Assembly: GCA_020638555.1 (NCBI GenBank)
Contig: JACKII010000001.1
Coordinates: 248,001-312,000 of the forward strand
Direction: 5' to 3'
Source: Alphaproteobacteria bacterium
GTDB lineage: Bacteria; Pseudomonadota; Alphaproteobacteria; Bin95
DNA: 64,000 bases
Below the pieces are notes generated by a model that was not told the origin of the DNA, ran no database searches, and saw nothing but the letters and a program-made list of their open reading frames with translations. This document shows positions 26,582 through 35,289 of the stretch, in pieces; within the stretch, counting starts at the first letter, position 1; each line of letters begins with the position of its first letter. The position numbers were made by a program, and so were the translations under genes.

Positions 26582-27025
26582 CTAACCCGCGCGCCGCCAA
26601 CCCTGGGCGTCTGCCTCCCAGTAAATCGGTTCGATTCCCAACTCGCGCCATTCGCGCCAGCGGATGCGCGCCGCGTCGCGTCCGGCGGCATCGTTGCGGT
26701 CGAAAAAATAATCCAGGCGCTGAAATCCCTCGTCGGGCGTGGCGCTGCAATCGTCGACGGCCAGCACAATGGAGGCCCCGTTCGGCGCGGCCGATCCCAT
26801 GGTGATCAGGATCGGCTGCTGCTCATCCTGGCCGTCCCCGGCCGCGCCATGCGGCAGGAAGGAGCCGGGGTCGTAGGTCCAGAGCGCCTGGTCCAGCGAC
26901 CGCAGCCGCGGCTCCGAGCCGACCCGGACCACCAGGCGCAGGCCCTGACCGTACAGGTCTGCCGCCAGGGTCGGCAGCCAGCGCTCCAGCGGTTTGCTGG
27001 CCAGGTTGCGGAAATGCACTTCCAC
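26582..27025 (-). CDS. holC: DNA polymerase III subunit chi
   Basis: A 147-residue subunit of the replicative polymerase clamp loader that links the holoenzyme to single-strand binding protein. It has the family pattern PLERWLPTLAADLYGQGLRL, GSEPRLRSLDQALWTYD, SFLPHG and the C-terminal FDRNDAA. The start is a GTG at 27025, 20 bases after the pepA stop. The order pepA-holC is a well-known conserved pair in proteobacteria, and the two are probably transcribed together. Confidence 0.9.
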   Translation of the reverse strand: MEVHFRNLASKPLERWLPTLAADLYGQGLRLVVRVGSEPRLRSLDQALWTYDPGSFLPHGAAGDGQDEQQPILITMGSAAPNGASIVLAVDDCSATPDEGFQRLDYFFDRNDAAGRDAARIRWREWRELGIEPIYWEADAQGWRRAG

Positions 27026-27045
27026 CGGCCGGGGCTCCGCGCGGG

Positions 27046-28542
27046 TCAGGCGTGCTCGTAGCGGTCGGCGACCAGCCGGTCCAGCAGGCGAACGCCATAG
27101 CCGGTACCGCCCTTGGGCACGGTCGGCTTCGCTTCCTTGCCCCAGGCCATGCCGGCAATGTCCAGATGCGCCCAGGCGGTGCCGTTCTCGACGAAGCGTT
27201 TCAGGAACTGGGCCGCGGTGATCGAGCCGCCGTCGCGGCCGCCGACATTTTTCATGTCGGCGATCGCCGACTTCAGCGCCTTGTCGTATTCCTCGCCCAG
27301 CGGCATGCGCCAGACCGGCTCGCCCACCGCCGTGCCGGCGGCGCTCAGGCCATCGGCCAGGGTGTCGTCGCTGGCGAACAGGCCGGCATGGTGGTGGCCC
27401 AGGCTGATGATGATGGCGCCGGTCAGTGTCGCCAGGTCGACGATGGCCTTGGGCTTATAGGTGCGCTGCACATAGGTGAGCAGGTCGCACAGCACCAGCC
27501 GGCCCTCGGCGTCGGTGTTGATGACCTCCACCGTCTGGCCCGACAGCGAGGTAACCACGTCGCCCGGGCGTTGTGCGTTGGCCGACGGCATGTTCTCGAC
27601 CAGGCCGACAATGCCGATGACATTGGCCTTGGCGTTGCGCCCCGCCAGCGCGCGCATCGCGCCGATCACCGCGGCCGACCCGCCCATGTCCCACTTCATG
27701 TCCTCCATGCCACCCGCAGGCTTGATGGAGATGCCGCCGGTGTCGAAGGTCACGCCCTTGCCGACCAGCGCGATGGGGGCGGCGTCTTCGTCGTCGGCGC
27801 CGAGCCAGCGCATCACCACCACCCGGCTGTCGCGGGCGCTGCCCTGGCCGACGGCCAGCAGGGTGCGCATGCCGATGGATTCGAGCCGGGCCTCGTCCAT
27901 GACCTCCACGTCGACGCCATGGGCCGCCAGGTCCTTGCACCGCTCGGCCAGGGTTTCGGGGTAGAGTACGTTCGCGGGCTCGCTGACCAAGTCACGGGCG
28001 AGGCGGACGCCGGCGGCCACCTCCGCCATCGGCTTGTGGGCCGCGGCGGCGGCGGCGGCGTTTTCGCTCATCACCGCCATTTCGGTGAGGCTGGGCTTCT
28101 GTTCCGGCTTTTCCGTGGTGCGATAGCGGTCGAAGCGGTAGCTGGCCAGTTCCAGGCCGAAGGCCGCATTGGCAGCCGCATCGCTGGCGGTGAGCGGCCC
28201 ATCCATGGCATCCACCATCAGTGTTATCGAGGCCGCGCCGCTGTTCGCGACCTGTCCGTGGGCGGCGCCCGCCCAGTCCTGCCAGGTCCGGGCATTGGCG
28301 TCCGCCGGCTTGCCGAGGCCCGCCAGCACGATCCGCCCGGCATCGACGCCCGCCGGCGCGACGATATCCAGAAACTGCCGTGCCTTGCCGGTGAAGCGCG
28401 AGGCGGCCATGGCCTTGCGGATGGCACCGCCGGTCGCCCGGTCCAGCGTCTCGGCCGACGGGCTGAGAGTCCGGTCCTCGCCGACGGCCACCACGATGGC
28501 GTCGCTGGTTGCGGCGGCGGGCTCCAAAAATGCAATCTTCAT
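27046..28542 (-). CDS. pepA: Leucyl aminopeptidase (M17)
   Basis: A 498-residue dizinc or dimanganese aminopeptidase of the cytosol. The active-site signature NTDAEGRLVLCD is present, with metal ligands in GKGVTFDTGGISIKPAGGME and KWDMGGSAAV, each intact. The start MKIAFLEPAAATSD lies at 28542; the frame remains open 48 codons further but enters the divergent lptF promoter. It is divergent from lptF and upstream of holC. Confidence 0.95.
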   Translation of the reverse strand: MKIAFLEPAAATSDAIVVAVGEDRTLSPSAETLDRATGGAIRKAMAASRFTGKARQFLDIVAPAGVDAGRIVLAGLGKPADANARTWQDWAGAAHGQVANSGAASITLMVDAMDGPLTASDAAANAAFGLELASYRFDRYRTTEKPEQKPSLTEMAVMSENAAAAAAAHKPMAEVAAGVRLARDLVSEPANVLYPETLAERCKDLAAHGVDVEVMDEARLESIGMRTLLAVGQGSARDSRVVVMRWLGADDEDAAPIALVGKGVTFDTGGISIKPAGGMEDMKWDMGGSAAVIGAMRALAGRNAKANVIGIVGLVENMPSANAQRPGDVVTSLSGQTVEVINTDAEGRLVLCDLLTYVQRTYKPKAIVDLATLTGAIIISLGHHHAGLFASDDTLADGLSAAGTAVGEPVWRMPLGEEYDKALKSAIADMKNVGGRDGGSITAAQFLKRFVENGTAWAHLDIAGMAWGKEAKPTVPKGGTGYGVRLLDRLVADRYEHA

Positions 28543-28697
28543 CGGGCCTAGCCCTCCCATCATCCTCGTCTGAATCCATGTCTGAGCCATGCCTGACCCA
28601 CATCGCTCGCGCGGCGGCAATGGAGGGGGCAGCGCCACTCGGACGCGCATGCCAGGCCACCGTTGGCTCGCCTTCGGCGCAAGCATCGCCTATACGC

Positions 28698-29807
28698 ATG
28701 GTTATGCCTAGGCTTCTTGCACATACCACCGGCTATTTGGCGCGGCAGATCCTGCTTGCAACCGTTCTGATCACGGCGGTGTTCGCGGCGATCGCCATTT
28801 TGTGGAGCGCGCTGCCATTGCTGAAAAATCTCAGCGGTGGCATGGGGCTGACCACGTTCTTGTGGCTGGTGGTTCTCGCCATGCCCCGGCTGTTGCCGGT
28901 GCTGATCCCGCTGTCCCTTTGTCTCGCCCTGATTTTCGCCTACTACCGGGCGCAGCAGGACAGCGAGTTGGTGGTCATGCGCGCCACCGGCCTCAGCGAC
29001 TGGGCGCTGGCGCGGCCGGCCTTGCTGGTCGGGCTGCTGTTCGCCATCGCCAACGCGGTGATGACCTTCTATCTCTCGCCCGAGGCGGTGCGCACGTTCA
29101 AGGAAGCCCAGTTCCTGCAGCGGCACGATCTGGCGGCGCTGGCAATCCAGCCGGGCCGCTTCAACACGCCCCGCTCCGGTACTATGTTTTATGTGGACCA
29201 GCGGATTGGCGCGAATGTGCTGCGTGGCATCCTGTTCTATGACGCGCGCGATCCGAAAAAGACCCAGACCTGGATGGCGGAATACGGTGCACTGACCCAG
29301 ACATCCGAAGGTCCGCGACTGGTGCTGCGCAACGGCAATGTGCAGGAACACAACCGCGAGACCGGCCGCACCAACATTCTCTATTTCGAGCACTACACCC
29401 TGGATCTCTCGATTTTCGCCGCCAAGCTGTCCAATCGCGGTCGGGAACCGGAAGAGCGCAGCATGGACGAGCTGTTCGGTGTCACGGCAGACGATGTCGG
29501 GGCGAGCCAGATGCGGGAGTTGCGGGCCGAGGGCCATTATCGCATTGCGACGGCTCTGTTCGCCGGCGTCGTCACCATTGTCACCGTGGCGACCATGCTG
29601 GTGGGACCGTTCAACCGGCGCGGCCAGATCTGGCGGGTCGGTCTGGCGTTCGGCCTCTGTGCGGCGATCCTGCTGGGCGCCTTCCTCATGCGAAGTATCG
29701 TGACGCGGGTGCCGGCCACGACGCCCCTGCTATACGCGCTGGTGGTGGTGCCGAGCCTGATCGGCCTGGGGCTGATTGCGTTGAACAACCGACGGCGAAT
29801 CGGCTGA
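28698..29807 (+). CDS. lptF: LPS export ABC transporter permease LptF
   Basis: A 369-residue inner-membrane permease of the LptB2FG complex that pulls lipopolysaccharide from the membrane. It has the family architecture: two or three helices, a periplasmic beta-jellyroll domain (residues 130-265, MFYVDQRIGANVLRGILFYD) and three C-terminal helices. YYRAQQDSELVVMRATGLS is the conserved coupling helix. Two ATGs at 28698 and 28704 are possible starts. No lptG follows, although the two are usually adjacent; instead the convergent paa operon begins. Confidence 0.9.
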   Translation: MVMPRLLAHTTGYLARQILLATVLITAVFAAIAILWSALPLLKNLSGGMGLTTFLWLVVLAMPRLLPVLIPLSLCLALIFAYYRAQQDSELVVMRATGLSDWALARPALLVGLLFAIANAVMTFYLSPEAVRTFKEAQFLQRHDLAALAIQPGRFNTPRSGTMFYVDQRIGANVLRGILFYDARDPKKTQTWMAEYGALTQTSEGPRLVLRNGNVQEHNRETGRTNILYFEHYTLDLSIFAAKLSNRGREPEERSMDELFGVTADDVGASQMRELRAEGHYRIATALFAGVVTIVTVATMLVGPFNRRGQIWRVGLAFGLCAAILLGAFLMRSIVTRVPATTPLLYALVVVPSLIGLGLIALNNRRRIG

Positions 29808-29823
29808 GCGGGGCCGCAGCGGC

Positions 29824-30930
29824 TCAGCGGCGGTCGTAGTCGATGACGACCCGGGCGGTGGTGGGCCGAGCCTGGCAACTCAGAATGAACCCGCGCTCCA
29901 GTTCGTCCGGGTCGAGTGCGTGATTGCGGGCGATGTGCACCTCGCCTTCCACCAGCAGGCCGCGGCATGTGGCGCAGACGCCCGCCTTGCACGCATAGGG
30001 CACGTCGGCTCCCGCTGCCCGCGCCGCATCGAGAATGCTGGAATGGGCCGGATCGAAGGCGAAGCGGCGGCGGCGGCCGTCGATGATGATGGTGATCTCC
30101 GTGCCGTCCGGGACGGGTTCCGGCGGCCGAACCGCCGCGTCCGTGGGCGCGGGAGCGTCCGCGTTCAGGAACCGCTCGCGCCGAATGCGGGCCGCGTCGA
30201 GGCCATGGTGGCGCAGGCTGTCCGCGACCAGATCCATTAACGGCTCCGGGCCGCAGAGATAGGCCGCATCGAATCCGTCCGCCGGCGCAACGCCGTTCGG
30301 CCCGAAAAAGGCCTGGCACTTGGCCGCGTCGAACCGCCCGGCGAGCAGGTCGACCTCCGGCACCTCGCGGCTGAGCACGTGGAAGATGCCCAGCCGGCTG
30401 AGATACCGGTCTTTCAGATCCTCCACCCGTTCCCGGAACATGATGTGGGCGGCATCGCGGTTGGCATAGACCAGGGTGGCGCGGCTTTGCGGCTCGTCCG
30501 CCAGCAGGGTCTCCAGAATGGCCAGCACCGGCGTGATGCCGCTGCCGGCGGCGACGCACAGCAGTTCGCGGGGCGGGCCGTTCGGGTCGGGGGTGAAGGT
30601 GAAACGGCCGTCGGGCGTCAGCACCGGAACCGTGTCGCCGACCTGCGCCTCCCCGTTGAGCCAGCCGGAGAAACGGCCGCCCGGTTCCTCGCGCACGCCG
30701 ATCCAGAGGCCCGGGTCGCCCGGCCGGCGGCAGAGGGAATAACAGCGCCGCAGCTCTGCGCCGTCGAAATCGCGGCACAACGTCAGATACTGGCCGGCGG
30801 TGTAGGCATAGTCGGCGGCCAGGGCGTCCGGCACGGCGAACCGGACCGCCACCGCGTCCGGCGCCTCGCAGCGGATTTCGGCGATGGCGAGGGGATGGAT
30901 GCGGGGCTGGCTTCGGGGGGTTACAGACAC
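29824..30930 (-). CDS. paaE: Phenylacetyl-CoA epoxidase reductase subunit PaaE
   Basis: The FAD and [2Fe-2S] reductase that feeds electrons from NADPH to the PaaAC oxygenase. The 368 residues contain the FAD-binding RRCYSLCRRPGD, the nucleotide-binding GSGITPVLAI, and a C-terminal plant-type ferredoxin with Cys ligands in CKAGVCATC and ILSCQA. The start is a GTG at 30930 overlapping the paaD stop by ten bases. It is the last gene of paaABCDE and is convergent with lptF. Confidence 0.92.
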   Translation of the reverse strand: MSVTPRSQPRIHPLAIAEIRCEAPDAVAVRFAVPDALAADYAYTAGQYLTLCRDFDGAELRRCYSLCRRPGDPGLWIGVREEPGGRFSGWLNGEAQVGDTVPVLTPDGRFTFTPDPNGPPRELLCVAAGSGITPVLAILETLLADEPQSRATLVYANRDAAHIMFRERVEDLKDRYLSRLGIFHVLSREVPEVDLLAGRFDAAKCQAFFGPNGVAPADGFDAAYLCGPEPLMDLVADSLRHHGLDAARIRRERFLNADAPAPTDAAVRPPEPVPDGTEITIIIDGRRRRFAFDPAHSSILDAARAAGADVPYACKAGVCATCRGLLVEGEVHIARNHALDPDELERGFILSCQARPTTARVVIDYDRR

Positions 30931-31424
30931 TTGAACGCCTCGAATGGTTCGCGGCAGGCACGGCAGCGGTACAGGGCCTTGCAGGCGGTGGCGCCGAACG
31001 CGCTGACCCGCTCGGTGTCGAGACTGCCGCAACGGGGGCAGGCGATGGCGGGCGGTTCGGCGAACAGGGCGCGCTTGTCGGCGACGGCCTGCGGCGGCGG
31101 CGCGATGCCGTGGGCACGCAGTTTCTCCCGGCCCGCCACCGTGATCCAGTCCGTGGTCCAGGCCGGCGCGAGCCGGATTTCGACCCGAAGGTCCAGGTTG
31201 TTTTCCGCCAGCGTGGTAGCGATGGCGAGGCCGATTACCTCGGTCGCCGGGCAGCCCGAATAGGTGGGTGTGATGACAACCACGCCGTTCGCCAATGAGA
31301 CCTCGCGGACGATGCCCAGGTCGATCACCGAGAGGAAGGGCAGTTCCGGATCGCTGACCGTGGCGAGTGCCCGCCAGACACGGGCCTCGTCGAGCGAGGC
31401 GATGGCGGCGTCCGGTGTCACCAT
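30921..31424 (-). CDS. paaD: Phenylacetyl-CoA epoxidase maturation protein PaaD
   Basis: A 167-residue protein with an N-terminal MIP18 (DUF59) domain (VSDPELPFLSVIDLGIVREV, then PTYSGCPATEVIG) and a C-terminal zinc ribbon (CPRCGS and CRACREPF). PaaD is needed for the assembly of the Fe-S or di-iron centres of the complex. The start ATG shares the ATGGTGA arrangement with the end of paaC, so the two are translationally coupled. It lies between paaC and paaE. Confidence 0.92.
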   Translation of the reverse strand: MVTPDAAIASLDEARVWRALATVSDPELPFLSVIDLGIVREVSLANGVVVITPTYSGCPATEVIGLAIATTLAENNLDLRVEIRLAPAWTTDWITVAGREKLRAHGIAPPPQAVADKRALFAEPPAIACPRCGSLDTERVSAFGATACKALYRCRACREPFEAFKCL

Positions 31425-32173
31425 TCCATCCCCGGATAGGCGCGTTGCAGGAATTGCATCTCGGTCAGCAGATGGCCCAGATACTCGGAATGCACGCCCT
31501 GCTTGCCGTTGGAGCGAATGCGCCCTTGGGGGCGGGTGAGCGTCGCCTCGGCCAGCACGGCATCCACTCGGGCGTCCCAGGCGGGCCGAAGCGCGACCGG
31601 ATCGGCTCCGATGCCGGCTTGCAGCATGGCCGTATCCACGGCGTCGCTCGCAAACAGTTCCGGCGTGTAGCCCCAAACCGCTTCCAGCCCCGTCTGCATG
31701 CGTCGGTGGCTTTCGTCGGTGCCATCGCCGAGGCGGATGGTCCATTCGGCGGCGTGGCGCCAGTGATAGGCCATTTCCTTCACGCCCTTTGCGGCAATGG
31801 CGGCCAGACGCTCGTCGCGCGAACCGGTCAGGCTCTCCAGCACCAGTTCGTGCCAGCCCGCGAACAGCAGGTGGCGGGCCATGGTGCGGGCGAAGTCGCC
31901 GTTCGGCAGTTCGGCCAGCGTGACATTGCGGAACTCCCACGCGTCACGCCGGAAGGCCAGGTCGTCCTCGCTGCGGCCGTGGCCCTCGATCTCGCCGGCA
32001 TAGGCAAGGAAAGCGCGGGCCTGGCCCAGCAGGTCCAGTCCCAGATTGCCGAGCGCCAGGTCCTCTTCCAGCACCGGCGCGTGGCCGGTCCACTCGCCCA
32101 GGCGCTGCGCCAGGATCAACGCCGAGTCGCCGAGGCGCAGTGTGTATTCGAAGAGGGGCTTCGGGTCAGATAT
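31418..32173 (-). CDS. paaC: Phenylacetyl-CoA epoxidase subunit PaaC, non-canonical start
   Basis: The structural ferritin-like partner of the PaaA catalytic subunit. The core reads LFEYTLRLGDSALILAQRLG and HLLFAGWHELVLESLTGS, with RGHLLTEMQF-type C-terminus (actual YLGHLLTEMQFLQRAYPGMEW). The conserved N-terminal stretch has no ATG, GTG or TTG ahead of it. The best-placed codon is an ATA at 32171-32173, six bases after a GGAGG and overlapping the paaB stop. The first standard start is the TTG at 32119, which would cut away 18 residues of conserved sequence. Either a rare start codon or a base error explains this. Confidence 0.85.
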   Translation of the reverse strand: MSDPKPLFEYTLRLGDSALILAQRLGEWTGHAPVLEEDLALGNLGLDLLGQARAFLAYAGEIEGHGRSEDDLAFRRDAWEFRNVTLAELPNGDFARTMARHLLFAGWHELVLESLTGSRDERLAAIAAKGVKEMAYHWRHAAEWTIRLGDGTDESHRRMQTGLEAVWGYTPELFASDAVDTAMLQAGIGADPVALRPAWDARVDAVLAEATLTRPQGRIRSNGKQGVHSEYLGHLLTEMQFLQRAYPGMEW

Positions 32174-32462
32174 GATCCACCTCCGCCGGCAACTGGTAGA
32201 AGGTGGGGTGGCGGTAGACCTTGTCGTCGGCCGGGTCGTAGAAACTGGCCTTGTCGTCCGGGTTCGAGGCGTGGATGTCGGCGGCCTGCACCACCCAGAT
32301 CGAATGCCCCTCGCCGCGGCGGGTATAGGCGTCGCGGGCGTTCATCAGCGCCATTTTCGCGTCCGGCGCCCGCAGCGAGCCCACATGCCGGTGGTCCAGA
32401 CCGCCACGGGCGCGGATGAACACCTCCCAAAGCGGCCATTCCTGTTCTGTCGTCGCTGTCAT
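32166..32462 (-). CDS. paaB: Phenylacetyl-CoA epoxidase subunit PaaB
   Basis: A 98-residue subunit that bridges the PaaAC heterodimers of the epoxidase complex. The family sequence WEVFIRARGGLDHRHVGSLR is complete, and the C-terminus (FYQLPAEVDHI) is of usual length. Its ATG overlaps the paaA stop by four bases (ATGA), showing tight coupling. Confidence 0.95.
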   Translation of the reverse strand: MTATTEQEWPLWEVFIRARGGLDHRHVGSLRAPDAKMALMNARDAYTRRGEGHSIWVVQAADIHASNPDDKASFYDPADDKVYRHPTFYQLPAEVDHI

Positions 32463-33433
32463 TCCGCTGCCACCTTCCCGGCGGCCTGGCGGGCCGCCCG
32501 CTTGCGGGCATGGGCGAGCGCGGCCTCGCGCACCCAGGCGCCCTCGTCATGGGCCTTTTGCCGGGCCGCGAGCCGATCCGCGTTGCATTGGCCCTCGCCC
32601 TTTACCACGGCCCAGAAATCGTCCCAGTCGATGGGGCCGTGCTCGTAATGGCCGGTGTCCGTGTTCAGGCGCAGGTCCGGGTCCGGAATGCGCAGGCCCA
32701 GGAAATCCGCCTGCGGCACGGTCATGTCGATGAAACGCTGGCGCAGTTCGTCGTTCGAGTGGCGCTTGATCTTCCAGGCCATGTTCTGGGCCGAATGCTG
32801 CGAGTCGCTGTCCGGCGGGCCGAACATGGCGATGCTGGGCCACCACCAGCGGTTCAGCGCATCCTGCGCCATGGCCTTCTGCGCCTCGGTGCCGTGGGCG
32901 AGCGAGAGCATGATCTGATAGCCCTGGCGCTGGTGGAAGCTTTCCTCCTTGCACACCCGCACCATGGCGCGGGCATAGGGGCCGAAGGAGCAGCGGCAGA
33001 GCGGCACCTGGTTGGTGATCGCTGCGCCGTCCACCAGCCAGCCTATGGCGCCGATATCGGCCCAGGTGAGCGTCGGGTAGTTGAAAATGCTGGAATACTT
33101 CGCCTTGCCGGAGAGCAGGTCGCGGTACATGTCGTCCCGGCTGGCGCCCAGCGTCTCGGCGGCGGAATAGAGGTAGAGGGCATGGCCGGCCTCGTCCTGG
33201 ATCTTGGCCATCAGCGCCGCCTTGCGCCGCAGCGTCGGCGCGCGGGTCAGCCAGTTGCCCTCTGGCAGCATGCCGACATATTCGGAATGGGCGTGCTGGC
33301 TGATCTGGCGGACGAGGGTTTTGCGATAACCCTCCGGCATCCAGTCCTTGGGCTCGATCTTGTCTTCGGCGTCGATGCGCGCCTGAAAGCGGGCTTCGGC
33401 GTCGGCTGCACTTGAGGCAGAAGCGGATGGCAT
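32459..33433 (-). CDS. paaA: Phenylacetyl-CoA epoxidase catalytic subunit PaaA
   Basis: The di-iron oxygenase subunit that epoxidises the aromatic ring of phenylacetyl-CoA. The 324 residues carry the carboxylate and His ligands in RQISQHAHSEYVGML, AKIQDEAGHALYLYSAAETL and VCKEESFHQRQGY. GGAGGTATCCC precedes the ATG. It is the first gene of the paaABCDE operon. An AT-rich patch about 40-55 bases upstream is a candidate promoter. Later pathway genes (paaG, paaZ, paaK) are not in the window. Confidence 0.96.
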   Translation of the reverse strand: MPSASASSAADAEARFQARIDAEDKIEPKDWMPEGYRKTLVRQISQHAHSEYVGMLPEGNWLTRAPTLRRKAALMAKIQDEAGHALYLYSAAETLGASRDDMYRDLLSGKAKYSSIFNYPTLTWADIGAIGWLVDGAAITNQVPLCRCSFGPYARAMVRVCKEESFHQRQGYQIMLSLAHGTEAQKAMAQDALNRWWWPSIAMFGPPDSDSQHSAQNMAWKIKRHSNDELRQRFIDMTVPQADFLGLRIPDPDLRLNTDTGHYEHGPIDWDDFWAVVKGEGQCNADRLAARQKAHDEGAWVREAALAHARKRAARQAAGKVAAE

Positions 33434-33544
33434 GGGATACCTCCGGCGCGTGGTTCAAAACACGTTCTGCCTATAAAATAAGCCACGGACGATCACTCGG
33501 CCAGCGCTATCCATTGGATCGGGCGCGGCAAAATCGGCGACGGC

Positions 33545-34393
33545 TCAGGCGGCTTGGGCATAGGCTTCGGTCGGGCCGCCGACCACGGTGATGCGGTGCA
33601 TGCGCCGGCGTTGGCCCTGATAGTCGTTCATGGCGTTGTGCAGCACGCTGCGATTGTCCCAGATCGCCAGTGTGCCCGGCTGCCAGCGCAGGCGGCAGGT
33701 GTTTTCCGGCCGGGTCAGATGGTCCATCCAGAACTGGATCAGCGGCCGCGCCTCCGCTTCGGAAAGGCCGGCGAGGCCGACCGTGTGCAGGCCGATATAG
33801 AGCGTCGGCTCGCCGGTCTCCGGATGGCGGCGGACCACCGGGTGCTCGGCCAGCTTTTCGTCCGCCGGCGCATCCTTGGCGCGCATGCTGCCGAAGGTGG
33901 CCGCCGCCGAGGCGTTCCGGCCGGCCATCTGCGCGGCCACCGACCGGTTGAGCGAGCGTAATCCCCCAGCCAACCGCTGCATGGCCGGCGACAGGGTGCG
34001 ATAGCCGTTGCGCAGGCAGGCAAACAGGGTGTCGCCGCCGGCCGGCGGGATTTCCAGGCCATAGAGACAGGTGAAGGCGGCCGGTGCCTCCAGGAACATC
34101 TGGTCGGTGTGCCAGCCGGAGCCGAAATTGTCCCGGTCGGTCTCGGTTTTGAGGATTTCCATCACCTCCGGTTGCTCCGGCAGGCCGTGCACGTGCGGAT
34201 GGAAGTGGATGTCGCCGAAGCGGCGCACGAACGCCAGTTGCGCGGCCGGCGTTAGCGACTGGTCGCGGATTGCCAGCACGCCATGGCGGAGCAGCGCCGC
34301 GCGCAGGTCCGCGAACGCCGCCGCGTCGAGCGCAGCGACGTCGAGGCCGGTGACGTCGGCGCCCAAAGTGCCGGTCAGAGGGGTGACGCGCAT
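33545..34393 (-). CDS. TauD/TfdA-family 2-oxoglutarate-dependent dioxygenase
   Basis: A 282-residue non-haem Fe(II) dioxygenase. The iron-binding HxD is seen in GSGWHTDQMF, and the distal His and 2-oxoglutarate Arg lie in WDNRSVLHNAMNDYQGQRRRMHR. The start reads MRVTPLTGTLGADVTGLDV, as usual for the family. Substrates range from taurine to chlorinated phenoxyacetates and cannot be assigned. It follows the amidohydrolase with seven bases between, so the pair is co-transcribed. Confidence 0.88.
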   Translation of the reverse strand: MRVTPLTGTLGADVTGLDVAALDAAAFADLRAALLRHGVLAIRDQSLTPAAQLAFVRRFGDIHFHPHVHGLPEQPEVMEILKTETDRDNFGSGWHTDQMFLEAPAAFTCLYGLEIPPAGGDTLFACLRNGYRTLSPAMQRLAGGLRSLNRSVAAQMAGRNASAAATFGSMRAKDAPADEKLAEHPVVRRHPETGEPTLYIGLHTVGLAGLSEAEARPLIQFWMDHLTRPENTCRLRWQPGTLAIWDNRSVLHNAMNDYQGQRRRMHRITVVGGPTEAYAQAA

Positions 34394-34400
34394 GGCCGCC

Positions 34401-35246
34401 TCAACTGGGCTGCCAGTTGTAGGCCTTGGCGCAAGCGCCGCCCATGAGCATGGCCTTCTCGTCGGCGGTGAGCCGGTCGGTCTCGACGAAGGGCCGCACG
34501 CCCTGTTCGTAGGAGAGCACGGCGTGGGCGCGAGTCCAGTCAGTGCCCCAGAGGCAGCGGTCGAGACCCCAGGCGTCGAACAGACGGGCGAGCGGGTCCC
34601 AGATGTCGCCGTAAGGGTCGCCGACCTTGGAGAGCGTGCAGGCGCCCGAGACCTTGATCACCACGTTCGGGCGCTTGGCCAGTTCCAGCACCTTCGGCAG
34701 GTCGGCCCAGGGCTCCCAGGCCGTTCCGGCCGGGACCGGTTCGCGCGGCTGCACCAGGCCCAGATGGTCGAGCACGAAGCGGGTGTTCGGGTGGGCATCG
34801 ATCAGCGTCTGGCCGTCTTCCAGCTTGCCCCAGCACAGCAGGTTGATGGGGAAGTCATGGCGTGCGGCTTCGCGGGCGATCACCGCCAAGCCCGGATGGT
34901 CCGGCGAGCGCTCCGGCCCGTGGGTCATCATGATGCGGACGCCGACGGTGCCGGGCGTGGCCTTCCAGTCGGCGATGACGTCGGCCACCGCTGGGTCGTC
35001 CGCGTTCATCGGCTTCACCAGGCCGAACTTGCCCGGATAGGCCTTGTGCACCTCCAGCGCATAGCTGGCATCGTACTGGTACATGCTGAAGGACGAGACG
35101 AAGATGGCGCCGTCGACGCCGACCGCATCCATGGCGGCCACCATTTCCGCGCCGGTCACATGCGGCGGCCAGTTCGGCACCGTGGCCCAGGGTCGGGCCG
35201 GCGTGTTGGCGTCGTAGACATGCACCTGGGAATCGATGATCGGCAT
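34401..35246 (-). CDS. Amidohydrolase-family TIM-barrel hydrolase
   Basis: A 281-residue protein of the amidohydrolase 2 family related to 2-pyrone-4,6-dicarboxylate lactonase. The metal-binding HxH position is changed: DSQVHVYD has a single His after Gln. Later motifs RFVLDHLGL and CLWGTDWTRAH, with their His and Asp residues, are intact. Lactonase members of this family also work without bound metal. It lies 43 bases downstream of the dimethylformamidase-like gene. Confidence 0.83.
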   Translation of the reverse strand: MPIIDSQVHVYDANTPARPWATVPNWPPHVTGAEMVAAMDAVGVDGAIFVSSFSMYQYDASYALEVHKAYPGKFGLVKPMNADDPAVADVIADWKATPGTVGVRIMMTHGPERSPDHPGLAVIAREAARHDFPINLLCWGKLEDGQTLIDAHPNTRFVLDHLGLVQPREPVPAGTAWEPWADLPKVLELAKRPNVVIKVSGACTLSKVGDPYGDIWDPLARLFDAWGLDRCLWGTDWTRAHAVLSYEQGVRPFVETDRLTADEKAMLMGGACAKAYNWQPS

Positions 35247-35289
35247 CGGCGGCGGTTTCCTCTGTAGCGGTCGTTGGCGGCAGTCTAGC

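Noticed and set aside
26620..26640. A tRNA-like GGTTCGATTCC arm
   Set aside because: It lies inside the holC coding frame and no matching cloverleaf can be drawn.
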